Assembly (NCBI RefSeq): GCF_036346855.1
Contig: NZ_CP107842.1
Location: 41,772-105,771 of the forward strand
DNA from: Streptomyces europaeiscabiei
GTDB lineage: Bacteria > Actinomycetota > Actinomycetes > Streptomycetales > Streptomycetaceae
Direction of reading: 5' to 3'
DNA: 64,000 nucleotides
The position numbers were made by a program, and so were the translations under genes. Shown in pieces: positions 32,216 to 40,322 of the stretch. The notes beneath the pieces were generated by a model. It was not told the origin of the DNA, did not search any database, and saw nothing but the letters and a program-made list of their open reading frames with translations. Numbering within the stretch: the first letter of the stretch is position 1; the number at the start of each line of letters is the position of its first letter.

Positions 32216-33245
32216 CGGAAGCGTCCTCGTGGGTGTGGGGGGGCTGGCGGTGCTCTGAGGGAAGGTCGAGGTGGGCCCGGACGGCGGTGCCGCAGGCCGT
32301 GGGGAGGGTCTCCCACCGGGTCGCCAGGGCCTCGACCAGCACGAGCCCCCGGCCGCCTTCGGCGTCCGCTCGGGCCTGGCGGGCCGTCAGCGTCCGGTAG
32401 GCGCTCTGGTCGGTCACGGCCACGGAGACCTGCTCGCCGGTGAGGTAGAGGCTCACCTCGATCTCGGAACTCGCCGTGTGCATCACCGCGTTGGTCGCGA
32501 GTTCGGACACGATCAGCGTGAGGTCGTCGGCCACCACCATCGGGACCCGCCACAGACGGCATCCCTCGGCAACCTGGTGGCGGGCCTCGGCGGGCGTGCG
32601 CGGGTCCCGGCCGTCGAGCGTCCACGTCACCCCGAGATACGGCACCAGCGGCGCCGTCGACGCCTCCGCTCCCGGCTCGGTCGTGAAAACGGGCCGGGTG
32701 TCGCTCCGGTCCTGGACCACCGCCGCAGCCACGTCGTCGCACTCGTCCACTGGTCCCTCTTCCAGGCGGCCGGCCATGGTCTCCGGGTTGTCGTCCCGGT
32801 CGTGTCCGGCCCAACCGAACTCGGCTTGCACATCGCTGATCGCCTCGGCCAGTGCGGCGGGGTCGGTGGTCGTCTCCTCGCCGCCCGGCGGCACGAACCA
32901 GCAACGGCCGTCCGTACGGCGGCCCTTCAGGGTGGTGACATCGGGCGCGGGCGGCCGGACTGCCGCCCCGGCGATGCACCTGGTGAGCGGCAGGTGGGGC
33001 CAGGTCTTTGCCGTCCCGGCCGGTACGAGGATCTCGACGGCCTTGCGGGGGTCTGTGTGCAGCACCGGGCCGAGCGGTATGCCCCGCTGCATCAAGATCG
33101 CGAGAGCCTTTACGCCGACACTCGTCGTCACCCTCAGGACATCCACGCCCGTGACGGTGACCGTCTCCGTGCGGCCCTTCATCCAAGCCAGGCGCAACAT
33201 CGGTCCGGGCTCCTGGCCCGGCGTCCAGTCCTCGGCGGGGCTCAC
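32202..33245 (-). CDS. anti-sigma-type (GHKL) ATPase with N-terminal accessory domain
   Basis: 347 aa from GTG at 33245, overlapping the upstream stop. The C-terminal ~130 residues are an RsbW-like kinase/ATPase: DDLTLIVSELATNAVMHTASS (N box) and SVAVTDQS...GGRGLVLVEALATRW (G boxes). The N-terminal ~200 residues (VLHTDPRKAVEILVPAGTAKTWPHLPLTRC...GRCWFVPPGGE) form a separate domain common in streptomycetes. Streptomyces encode many such proteins, of mostly unknown targets. Probably regulates the neighbouring operon by binding a sigma factor or regulator. Confidence 0.7.
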   Translation of the reverse strand: MSPAEDWTPGQEPGPMLRLAWMKGRTETVTVTGVDVLRVTTSVGVKALAILMQRGIPLGPVLHTDPRKAVEILVPAGTAKTWPHLPLTRCIAGAAVRPPAPDVTTLKGRRTDGRCWFVPPGGEETTTDPAALAEAISDVQAEFGWAGHDRDDNPETMAGRLEEGPVDECDDVAAAVVQDRSDTRPVFTTEPGAEASTAPLVPYLGVTWTLDGRDPRTPAEARHQVAEGCRLWRVPMVVADDLTLIVSELATNAVMHTASSEIEVSLYLTGEQVSVAVTDQSAYRTLTARQARADAEGGRGLVLVEALATRWETLPTACGTAVRAHLDLPSEHRQPPHTHEDASDAGH

Positions 33246-33517
33246 TGGGTACCCCCCGTGTTCCGGTGGTCCGGGCACACCCGCACCGACCACGCCAGGC
33301 GGCCAGAGTCCTCCGGGCCGCGACGGGTGTAGGCGTGTCCGCCGGGGCGCAGGTCGTCCCTGCGGGAGCAACGGGCGCAGACCATGCCATCGAGCTGGAG
33401 CCGCTGCCGGGGCGTCAGAAGTAACAGATCAAGCACTCCAACGCGCACGTCTCTCGCCGCCGGATACGCCCTGAGCAGGGGCATCTCGTCACCAGTCGAC
33501 TGCGCATACAGCGGCAT
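33242..33517 (-). CDS. small Cys-containing protein
   Basis: 91 aa from ATG at 33517 (ATG at 33484 possible), first gene of the leftward unit. LDGMVCARCSRRDDLRPGGHAY...SVRVCPDHRNTGG gives CxxC...CxxH, a likely zinc site. It overlaps the ATPase gene by 4 bases. It is divergent from the XRE regulator across a palindromic operator candidate. Confidence 0.6.
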   Translation of the reverse strand: MPLYAQSTGDEMPLLRAYPAARDVRVGVLDLLLLTPRQRLQLDGMVCARCSRRDDLRPGGHAYTRRGPEDSGRLAWSVRVCPDHRNTGGTQ

Positions 33518-33606
33518 AAGGTGCTCCGATCATCGGGCGGTCAGTGATCGACACAGCGCGATCAGGCCGCTACCTGATGTGTCCAGCGGGCTCTAGAGTG
33601 CCTTCT

Positions 33607-33654
33607 TGCGCACTTGCTGCGCAAGTGCCGCGCAACTTGCGCAGCACTTGCGCA
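33607..33654. promoter_or_regulatory. GCGCAAGT palindrome cluster (operator candidate)
   Basis: A 48-base near-palindrome built from repeated TTGCGCA / TGCGCAAGT units in both orientations. It is placed between the divergent starts at 33517 and 33780. It is the obvious target for the XRE regulator encoded next to it, and would control both units. Confidence 0.6.
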
Positions 33655-33779
33655 CACGTGATCGGACTCGTGGAGTGAGGAGACCTGGGATGTGTGCAGC
33701 TCGGAGGGGTCGTGCGGCAGACTGGGGGCAGGAAGCTGCGCAACCGCGCGGCAAGCGAAGGGGCAGGGGGCAGCAGCGA

Positions 33780-34640
33780 GTGGCTCGCGTTACGGCGCCC
33801 AGCGTGCAAAAACGGCAGCTCGGCGCGGAACTGAGGCGTCTGCGGATGGCCCGTGGCCTTCGGCTGGAGGACGTGGCTGCCCATCTCGGTTGTTCCGAAG
33901 GGCGCGTGAGCCGCCTGGAGACCGGGAACGGGCGGGCAACGCTCCGGCCCGAAGAGCTGGAAAAGCTGTGCGACCTCTTCCAGGTCACCGAGGAACGCCA
34001 ACGGCAAATGCTCCTCGGCATGCTCTCGTACGCCCTCCAGCCTGGTTGGTGGGACGCGTACCGCGAGGTACTGCCGAGCGGGCTGGAGGTCTATTTCGGG
34101 CTGGAGACCGAAGCTCAGGCGGAACACGCGTGGGAGCCGGTGCTGATCCATGGCCTGCTGCAAACCGCGGACTACGCGCGGGCTGTCCTGTCCGGTCACC
34201 CGGGCAACCGGCTGCACGACGTCGCGGCCCTCGTGGCGGCCCGGACCAAGCGGCAGGAACTGCTCACCCGGGAGGACCGGGACCCCCTCGAACTGTGGGC
34301 CATCCTCGACGAACAGGTCATCCGCCGCCCCGTCGGCGGTTCGGACGTCATGCGAGCCCAGATCCTCCACCTGGTCGAGGTGGCCGCCCTCCCGAACGTG
34401 ACACTTCAGATCATGCCGGTGGCCAAAGGAGTGCACGCCGGCCTCGGCGGCGCGTTCTCGATCCTCGATTTCCAGGACAGTGACCCTGTCATCTACATCG
34501 ACAGTCCGGCCGGGAACCTCTACATGGAGAAGAAGAGCGACGTCAGGCACTTCGGCGCGTCGTTCGACCTCCTCAAAGCCGAAGCCCTCGATCCCGACGA
34601 TTCAACGGCGCTGCTGCAACGCGTCGCAGAGGAGAGCTGA
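33780..34640 (+). CDS. XRE-family regulator with DUF5753 domain
   Basis: 286 aa from GTG at 33780, preceded by GGGGGCAG. The HTH lies at residues about 12-60 (LGAELRRLRMARGLRLEDVAAHLGCSEGRVSRLETG). The DUF5753 ligand/partner domain follows (WEPVLIHGLLQTADYARAVL ... FSILDFQDSDPVIYIDSPAGNLYMEK). Hundreds of such regulators, paired with DUF397 proteins, occur in Streptomyces and affect development and antibiotic production. The pair here flanks the RiPP region. Confidence 0.88.
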   Translation: MARVTAPSVQKRQLGAELRRLRMARGLRLEDVAAHLGCSEGRVSRLETGNGRATLRPEELEKLCDLFQVTEERQRQMLLGMLSYALQPGWWDAYREVLPSGLEVYFGLETEAQAEHAWEPVLIHGLLQTADYARAVLSGHPGNRLHDVAALVAARTKRQELLTREDRDPLELWAILDEQVIRRPVGGSDVMRAQILHLVEVAALPNVTLQIMPVAKGVHAGLGGAFSILDFQDSDPVIYIDSPAGNLYMEKKSDVRHFGASFDLLKAEALDPDDSTALLQRVAEES

Positions 34641-34642
34641 TC

Positions 34643-34864
34643 ATGACCGGCGACGAGTACCTAACGGATCTGGACTGGTTCAAGGCCTCTGCGTCCTCGG
34701 GTACCGGCGGATGCCTCGAAGTCGCCTTCCTACCGGATGGCCGCGTGGCACTGCGCGATAACGAAGACCTGACCAAGCTCCCGCACGTCGTATCTCGGCA
34801 CGTCTGGGCGTGCTTCCTGGACGGGGCCGCAAACGGAGAGTTCAACCCGCCTTCTACCGACTGA
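34643..34864 (+). CDS. DUF397 protein
   Basis: 73 aa from ATG at 34643, 2 bases after the regulator stop. LDWFKASASSGTGGCLEVAFLPDGRVALRDNEDLT is the DUF397 core. These small proteins work with the upstream XRE-DUF5753 regulator, probably as antagonist or cofactor. It is followed by a strong terminator. Confidence 0.88.
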   Translation: MTGDEYLTDLDWFKASASSGTGGCLEVAFLPDGRVALRDNEDLTKLPHVVSRHVWACFLDGAANGEFNPPSTD

Positions 34865-34882
34865 TTCCAACACCCAGCACGA

Positions 34883-34912
34883 AAGGGGGCCGCCCTACCG
34901 GGCGGCCCCCTT
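34883..34912 (+). terminator. terminator after the XRE/DUF397 pair
   Basis: AAGGGGGCCGCC (34883-34894) and GGCGGCCCCCTT (34901-34912) form a perfect 12-bp stem with a 6-base loop. Confidence 0.75.
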
Positions 34913-34943
34913 CGCCGTGTGCATTGCTGTGTAATCGTCCCGT

Positions 34944-37016
34944 CTATGTGAGCGCGGGCTCTCGGACAGCTGTGCGGTCCTGTGCACGCTGCTGTGCAGG
35001 CAGTGCAATCACCTGATGGCGGGCAAGCTCCGCACGGAAGTCAGAGAGCCAACGGCGGGCAGTGCTCGCGTCCCGTTCGTCGCCGGCTAGCTCCTGGTCA
35101 GTGGGCTCACGACCCTCGGTGTGCACCGTGTGCAGGTACAGCTCCCAGCCGCGCACCTTGGCTTGACTCGTCCAACGCGGGGCCGTCGGCTCCTCCGGGC
35201 TCGTGAGGGCCTCTAGCAACTCGTCCCGCGCTGCTTGGAGCACGACGTGGGCCGCGTTGCGGTGTCCCTCGGCCTCCTGCGCTTGTGCAAGTGCGGCGGC
35301 AGCCCGCTCGTTTGCCCTGCGGGCCTCATCCTCGGCCCGCTCCTTCTCGCTGGCCAGGCGCTCAACCTCGGTGATCTTCTCCTGCCGCCGCTCAGTGAGC
35401 TGCCTGATCTGCCCCTCGATCGCGGTGTACTGCTCGGCGAGTTCGTTCACCCGGCGCTGAGCGCGCTCCACGTTGGTGGCAGCACTGCTCTGCGCTTCCT
35501 CAGCTCGTTTCACCTCCTGGCGAGCCTCGTCGACCCTGCGCTGTTGTCCGTCGACTTCGCCGCGTAGTTCGTCGGCACGGGACTGGAGGGCGGACACTTC
35601 ATCTCGAAGTCCCCGTTCGCGAGACTCCCCAGCGTTCACATTCGTCTTGAGCTGTCCCGCACGGCTCCTGAGCTGCTCGATCTCACCCGCGAGCCGGTCA
35701 CGTTCGGCCTCAGCCTGCCGGAATGTCTCCTCGGCCTCGGCTGTCTTCTCCTTGGCCTGCCGTGCCTCACTGTGGGCGTCCTCCGACGCCTTCCGGGCCT
35801 GCTCCAAGGTCGTCTTGGCCTGCGTGAGTTCGTCGGCGGCCTGACGGCGGATCTCCTCGGACATCCGCTCAGCTTCAGCCTGCTCTGCGAGAGCCTTGTC
35901 CCTTGCCTGTTCTGCCTGCTCGCGTTCCTTCTTCGCCTGAGCCGCACGGGCGCCCTCTTCCAGAGCTGCGACGCTGGGGACGATAGAAAGGTCTTCGAGC
36001 ATGGCCACCATGCCCATGGGATCGGCCTTGTCCATGCGTGCCAGGTCAGCGACGCGACCTCGTGCGGTGAGGTGCCGGGCGAGCATCAGCTGAGCCGGGG
36101 TGTCACCGGCGATGCCGGCCACGTCGATGGCCAACTCGGCCTTGCCCCGAAGCTCCTCAGCCGCAGTAGCGGCGTTCTTCAGCTCCCTCTCGCGGTCCCG
36201 CTGGGCCTTGCGGCCGACTGCTTCCGGAGCCTCACGGAGGGCGTCGGCCCGGTCCAGGGCCATCCCAAGTTCGTGGATCTTGCGTGCGGCGCGGCGGATA
36301 CGGGCGTCTTGGTGGATCACCCCGTCTCGGCTTGTGGCATCGAGGCCCAGCTGAGCGAACACCTGTGCCCAAACGTGCACGTAACCAAGCTGCAAGAGCC
36401 GGACCAAGCCCGGGGTAACGTCCTCTTCGTCCTCATCGGAGTTGGCGGACATCTGCTTGTCCAACTCGTGCTCGATGAGCTTCGCCGAGACGGGCGGCAC
36501 GAGAGCGAAAGCCACCATGGACACCCAGTTGCCGGGTGCGTGGGCCGCGTTCATGACAGCGCTGGCCGTGACCAGGCCCCACGCCATGCGCCGAGTCCTT
36601 CTCATCGGCCGTGTCCAGTGGCTTTCCACCAGCGCAGATCGATACAGAGACACGAAGCATGTGGCTTCAGCAAGGTCCCAAATAGCCATGAATGGGATTG
36701 CGAAGACGACGGGGAGTTCCATCGAGTCAGTCGCAAACCCATACAGGCCGTAGAGCGATACGAGCATGCCGCAGGCGCCGAGGAAAGCGAGCGGCCCGGC
36801 TGCGGCCACGGTTGCGCGTACGGCCTCCCCTCGGCCGTTCTGGGGGGTGCTGGCGGGCACCTGGAGCCCACCCCGCCCACGTCGTCGCCGGAGCACCGTG
36901 TAGAGCGCCAAGAGAGCAAGGGCGGCAACAGCCGCGGCGGCAGGCGTCGCCCATTCGGGCGCCAGGCCGAGCTGGCGGCTGAGCTGCGATAGTTCGGGCA
37001 TTTCAGGGAGAGTCAT
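34944..37016 (-). CDS. DUF2637-like membrane protein with long coiled coil
   Basis: 690 aa from ATG at 37016. A first membrane helix (ATPAAAAVAALALLALYTVL) precedes a four-helix block (about residues 70-185: GPLAFLGACGMLVSLYGLYGF, PVVFAIPFMAIWDLAEATCFV, MAWGLVTASAVMNAAHAPG, VSMVAFALVPPVSAKLIEHEL) like the DUF2637 proteins of Streptomyces plasmids. Residues ~350-610 are one continuous coiled coil (EKTAEAEETFRQAEAERDRLAGEIEQL...). A C-terminal winged-helix-like end (REPTDQELAGDERDASTARRWLSDFRAEL) suggests DNA contact. It may act in plasmid spread or anchoring of DNA at the membrane. Confidence 0.65.
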   Translation of the reverse strand: MTLPEMPELSQLSRQLGLAPEWATPAAAAVAALALLALYTVLRRRRGRGGLQVPASTPQNGRGEAVRATVAAAGPLAFLGACGMLVSLYGLYGFATDSMELPVVFAIPFMAIWDLAEATCFVSLYRSALVESHWTRPMRRTRRMAWGLVTASAVMNAAHAPGNWVSMVAFALVPPVSAKLIEHELDKQMSANSDEDEEDVTPGLVRLLQLGYVHVWAQVFAQLGLDATSRDGVIHQDARIRRAARKIHELGMALDRADALREAPEAVGRKAQRDRERELKNAATAAEELRGKAELAIDVAGIAGDTPAQLMLARHLTARGRVADLARMDKADPMGMVAMLEDLSIVPSVAALEEGARAAQAKKEREQAEQARDKALAEQAEAERMSEEIRRQAADELTQAKTTLEQARKASEDAHSEARQAKEKTAEAEETFRQAEAERDRLAGEIEQLRSRAGQLKTNVNAGESRERGLRDEVSALQSRADELRGEVDGQQRRVDEARQEVKRAEEAQSSAATNVERAQRRVNELAEQYTAIEGQIRQLTERRQEKITEVERLASEKERAEDEARRANERAAAALAQAQEAEGHRNAAHVVLQAARDELLEALTSPEEPTAPRWTSQAKVRGWELYLHTVHTEGREPTDQELAGDERDASTARRWLSDFRAELARHQVIALPAQQRAQDRTAVREPALT

Positions 37017-37158
37017 CGGACTTCACCCGCTTGAGCGATAGTTCCTCGCCAGGCCATGCAGCCCGTACTCTGGTGATGCATCGGGGAGTCCTCTCCTCGG
37101 CCACCGGCTCCGGGCCTGCCCGCCAAAGCGAACCCGGAGCCGCTCTATGTTTTTGCAC

Positions 37159-37339
37159 GCATAAGTGCATAACGGTTGTGCCATCAAAAGCGCGTGCACT
37201 TTCACTGCCATAACCGTGTTGCACAAGGCGTCATCGTAGCCACACAGCCCTGCACTACAAGGTGCACGGCCTGCACGACCCGCTGCACTGCGAAGTTTGA
37301 CGCTTACACAGTTTTGCACTTATGCATGCATAAGTGCAA
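37159..37339. promoter_or_regulatory. GCATAAGTGC sites and TGCAC-rich region, left flank of the second par operon
   Basis: GCATAAGTGC occurs at 37159-37168 and within a perfect 26-bp palindrome at 37314-37339 (TTGCACTTATGCA and its mirror). The whole gene-free stretch 37017-37440 is dense in TGCA/TGCAC words, continuing to 37445. Matching sites lie on the other side of the operon (38697-38770). This pattern is typical of a par operon centromere/operator. Confidence 0.6.
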
Positions 37340-37440
37340 CGAGAGATCTCCTGCTGACGGTCGTTCACCAACCACCCTGCGCACAGCTGCACAGGGTGCT
37401 GCACACCGCTGCACAGGCTCCTGCACAGCGGTGCACCGCC

Positions 37441-37941
37441 CTACCGGCGGGGTCGCCCCATCTTGCCTGTGGGTTGCACAGGCTCGCCGAGCATCTGCAC
37501 GATCTCGCCCGGGGTCATCTGCTGCTCAAGCCGAGTGAGGGCGAGCCGCAGAACCGCAGTCGCAGGAATCCTCTCCTGCCTCGCCGCCCCAGCCTCGGTG
37601 ACTCGCCACAGAAACGACTCGTGCTCGGGGTTCGGGTAGAACGGGATCGACTTCGGTCGCGATGACTTCTTGTCGACCGCCTCGGTGATCTCAGGCTTGC
37701 TGGGAGGCGGAGGGGACGCGGTCTCCTCTTTGGCAGGGAGCACCTCCGGGGTCGCTTCTGACCGGCGACGGGCTTCTTCACGCTGCTGCCGCTCCTTCTC
37801 ACGCCGCGCGAGTTCCTCACGGCGGGCGGCCTCACTCGCGGGCTTGCGAGGGTTGCGCGACTCGCCGGCTGTGCGGCGGCCTCCGTCTCCACGGCGGCGG
37901 GCAGCGGCCTCGTTCTCCAGATCATCCAAGCTACTCGCCAT
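37441..37941 (-). CDS. small partition partner (ParB-like) of the second par system
   Basis: 166 aa from ATG at 37941, overlapping the ATPase gene by 11 bases. The N-terminal 80 residues are a charged disordered/helical arm (EAARREELARREKERQQREEARRR). The C-terminal domain (RPKSIPFYPNPEHESFLWRVTEAGAARQERIPATAVLRLALTRLEQQ) has the strand-helix-helix order of ribbon-helix-helix DNA-binding proteins. This is the layout of type Ib partition partners. It probably binds the GCATAAGTGC sites. Confidence 0.6.
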   Translation of the reverse strand: MASSLDDLENEAAARRRGDGGRRTAGESRNPRKPASEAARREELARREKERQQREEARRRSEATPEVLPAKEETASPPPPSKPEITEAVDKKSSRPKSIPFYPNPEHESFLWRVTEAGAARQERIPATAVLRLALTRLEQQMTPGEIVQMLGEPVQPTGKMGRPRR

Positions 37942-38689
37942 AGTTGATCACCGCATCCACCAGACCATCCATGGAGCCTACGAAGCGCATGGCCCGCTTC
38001 GGCACCGGTTCGGAGGACACAGCTACGTTGATCCGCCGACTCCGGAGCCATGACTCATCGTGAACAACAGGGCCTGTCGGGAACCCGCCGTGGCTGCTCG
38101 TGATCGTCCTGAGCTGCTTGCGCGCCCAAGATGGTGGCGCTGAAACCTTATTGGGAGTGATGAGCAACGGGTGACTCGTCAGCTCGTCCACCATTCCCTC
38201 AAGAGCGTTGAGAGACTCTTTCGTCAGCACTGCCGGCACAACGGCGACGTTGGCGGCGTTCACCGCCCCGTAGGTGGCCTCACAGCCACCCGGGTGCGTG
38301 TCGACGACTACGGGCCGCTGCCACTCACGCGCCCACTTGAGCAGAGCATCCGTCACGGCCTCCCTATCCGGCTGCTCATCCACCAGGCCGGGGTAGGACG
38401 GCACAAGGTCAGCCATGCGGCGCCCCTTGACTGGCCTGGGGACCGTCCCGTTCCTGAAGGCATCTTGCATGGGATACCGAACGTACTTTTCGTACCGGTA
38501 ACCCATGGACCGAGAGCTACAACCCCGGTCCCAATCGAGATCCACCAGGACGGCACCCAGCAGATACGCAAGCTCGCGGGCGAAGGTGGACTTACCGTCG
38601 CCCCCCTTCCATGCAGCGGCCGTGACGATGGGCGGCTGTCCGCCGGTACCCTCCGCCCACTCCACAAGACTTTTAGGCATGCACGACAT
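37931..38689 (-). CDS. parA: ParA-family ATPase (second par system)
   Basis: About 252 aa. ATG at 38689 or 38680 is possible, and neither has a clear ribosome site, which may imply leaderless or poorly translated mRNA. VTAAAWKGGDGKSTFARELAYLLG is a proper deviant Walker A with signature Lys28 and Lys33. GAVLVDLDWDRG and RPVVVDTHPGG supply the switch and Walker B. LTKESLNALEGMVDEL fits ParA/Soj. It is unrelated in detail to the ParA at 9972, so the element has two partition ATPases. Confidence 0.8.
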   Translation of the reverse strand: MSCMPKSLVEWAEGTGGQPPIVTAAAWKGGDGKSTFARELAYLLGAVLVDLDWDRGCSSRSMGYRYEKYVRYPMQDAFRNGTVPRPVKGRRMADLVPSYPGLVDEQPDREAVTDALLKWAREWQRPVVVDTHPGGCEATYGAVNAANVAVVPAVLTKESLNALEGMVDELTSHPLLITPNKVSAPPSWARKQLRTITSSHGGFPTGPVVHDESWLRSRRINVAVSSEPVPKRAMRFVGSMDGLVDAVINYGE

Positions 38690-38696
38690 TATGCGG

Positions 38697-38770
38697 GCAT
38701 AAGTGCTCGCGCCCCTTGCCCTATCAGGCTCCCCATGGCGTATCTTGCACTTGTACATGCATAAGTGCAT
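38697..38770. promoter_or_regulatory. GCATAAGTGC sites, right flank of the second par operon
   Basis: GCATAAGTGC at 38697-38706, immediately upstream of the ATPase start, and at 38759-38768 inside a near-palindrome (38745-38770, three mismatches), followed by ATAAGTG again. Probable operator/parS bound by the partner protein. Confidence 0.6.
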
Positions 38771-38898
38771 AAGTGTCGGGCTGTTGACCTGCACAAACTT
38801 AAAGAGGGGCCGGGCTGGCACCCGACCCCTCACGTTTCGGCCTCCGACGGCGGTGCGTCTCGTCGTTCGGGGCCTCGATCCCTGTGGAGGATCTGCAA

Positions 38899-39132
38899 AT
38901 GACTGTACGTGAGGATGCGTTCACGGCTGCCGAGTTGCTGGCTGGGGACGCTGCGGCCGCCGCGGTCCGGGAGGTCATGACGCTGCCTGCGACGCAGGTG
39001 GCTGAGCTGGTGGCGGAAACGCTGACTGGTGACCCGTTGGTTCAGCTGGCGGCAGCGGTGCTGGGAGATCGGTACGTCGACCGCTACCAGGCGGCTGCCG
39101 TCCTCGGCATGACGCTCCCGGCATCGGCGTAG
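38899..39132 (+). CDS. small hypothetical protein
   Basis: 77 aa from ATG at 38899, with TGTGGAGGATC upstream. It is an all-helical, Ala-rich acidic protein (AFTAAELLAGDAAAAAVREVMTLPATQVAELVAE...). It is divergent from the second par operon and followed directly by a strong terminator. No family recognised. Confidence 0.6.
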   Translation: MTVREDAFTAAELLAGDAAAAAVREVMTLPATQVAELVAETLTGDPLVQLAAAVLGDRYVDRYQAAAVLGMTLPASA

Positions 39133-39158
39133 CGGCACTCCGCCGGTCGGACGACGAA

Positions 39159-39192
39159 GGGCGGGGCCCGGACTTCGGTCCGGGTCCCGCCC
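39159..39192. terminator. bidirectional terminator
   Basis: GGGCGGGGCCCGGAC (39159-39173), loop TTCG, GTCCGGGTCCCGCCC (39178-39192). It sits between converging genes ending at 39132 and 39203. Confidence 0.8.
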
Positions 39193-39202
39193 TCCGTTGG
39201 TG

Positions 39203-40309
39203 TCAGCGTGCGGCGGGAGGGGGTGTGCTGGTGTCCCGGAGTTGGGCAAGGCGCCGGACGGCCTTGTCGTACGCCCGACCCTGCGGGCCGGGGATGCTGG
39301 CGCGCATCCGGACGATGGTCTCGCCGGTGGTGACGGCCTGGGCTGGGTCCTGGATCTGGAGCCATAGGGCGTGTGCCCGTCCGGCGGCCTCGTCGGCGGC
39401 TGCCTCTTCGCGCTGCAGGGCCCACCGCTCGGCAACATCCCGGTAGAGGCTGCACGCTCCGGGGAGGTCACCGCGCCGTGCGGTGAGGTGGGCGAGAACT
39501 TCGCGGGCCTGCAAGGCGGAACGGTGACTCGGGCCGTGCTCGCGGGCGGCGGCCTCGTCGAGGGCCGCCGCCATGTGAAGAGCCTCGTCAAGGCGTCCGG
39601 CCTGTTCCAGGGCCCGCACCCGGAGATAGCTCGGGATCTGTGGTTGCGCGGCGGCGATCCGGGGGTCCTGCCGGGCCGCGGGGGCAGGCAGGGGAGTGGG
39701 CTGCGAGATCACCGGCGGGGCCGGTTGGTGGGCGGGTGCCTCCTCGGCAGGCCGCTCGTGCTGCTCGGTGACCTGGAGGGTCCGGCGGGTTGCGCGGACG
39801 CGGACCGTCTCGTCGTCGGGGGCCGTACGCGGGGCGCGTACCCGGACGGTCCGGTCGTCCTCGGGTTCCGCAACGGTGGGGATGACGAACGGCGTCGCGG
39901 GCTGGGGGAGCGATGCGGCGGGCTGCCCGGCGTCAGCCGGAGGGATCGGCGCCGGCTCGGGTGCCGGAGTGCGCTTCGCGGACCGGCGGGGTGAGGGGGC
40001 GGCGGTGCCGCGTCCGTTCTTCCTCTGGCGCCCCCTGGTCTTCTTGGCGGCCACGGCGGCGCCGGCTTCGTGCACGGTGCCGTCGGGGTCGATCTGTAGC
40101 GGCCACATGGTGCCGTCGTCGTCGACCGCGTCAGCCAGGACCGCGCGGGGAGGTGCCAGACGGGCGGCGATCGCCGCGACGGCCTGTATGGCCTCGGCCC
40201 GGCCGGCGTACGGCCCGGCCGGGGCTGCGGGGCCGGTGACGGTCACGGTGCCGTCGGCCTGGGCGGCGAGCTGGTAGCGGGGCCAGGCGGGCACAGGGGT
40301 GCTGGTCAT
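39203..40309 (-). CDS. TPR-like protein of the transfer region
   Basis: 368 aa from ATG at 40309. A small N-terminal domain (YQLAAQADGTVTVTGPAAPAGPYAGRAEAIQAVAAIAARL) and a basic/Pro-rich linker are followed by helical TPR-like repeats (LRVRALEQAGRLDEALHMAAALDEAAAREHGPSHRSALQAREVLAHLTARRGDLPGACSLYRDVAERW). It is the last gene of the leftward unit with the lipoprotein and hydrolase. Scaffold or assembly role in conjugation is inferred from context. Confidence 0.6.
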   Translation of the reverse strand: MTSTPVPAWPRYQLAAQADGTVTVTGPAAPAGPYAGRAEAIQAVAAIAARLAPPRAVLADAVDDDGTMWPLQIDPDGTVHEAGAAVAAKKTRGRQRKNGRGTAAPSPRRSAKRTPAPEPAPIPPADAGQPAASLPQPATPFVIPTVAEPEDDRTVRVRAPRTAPDDETVRVRATRRTLQVTEQHERPAEEAPAHQPAPPVISQPTPLPAPAARQDPRIAAAQPQIPSYLRVRALEQAGRLDEALHMAAALDEAAAREHGPSHRSALQAREVLAHLTARRGDLPGACSLYRDVAERWALQREEAAADEAAGRAHALWLQIQDPAQAVTTGETIVRMRASIPGPQGRAYDKAVRRLAQLRDTSTPPPAAR

Positions 40310-40322
40310 CGCCGTGTCCTCC

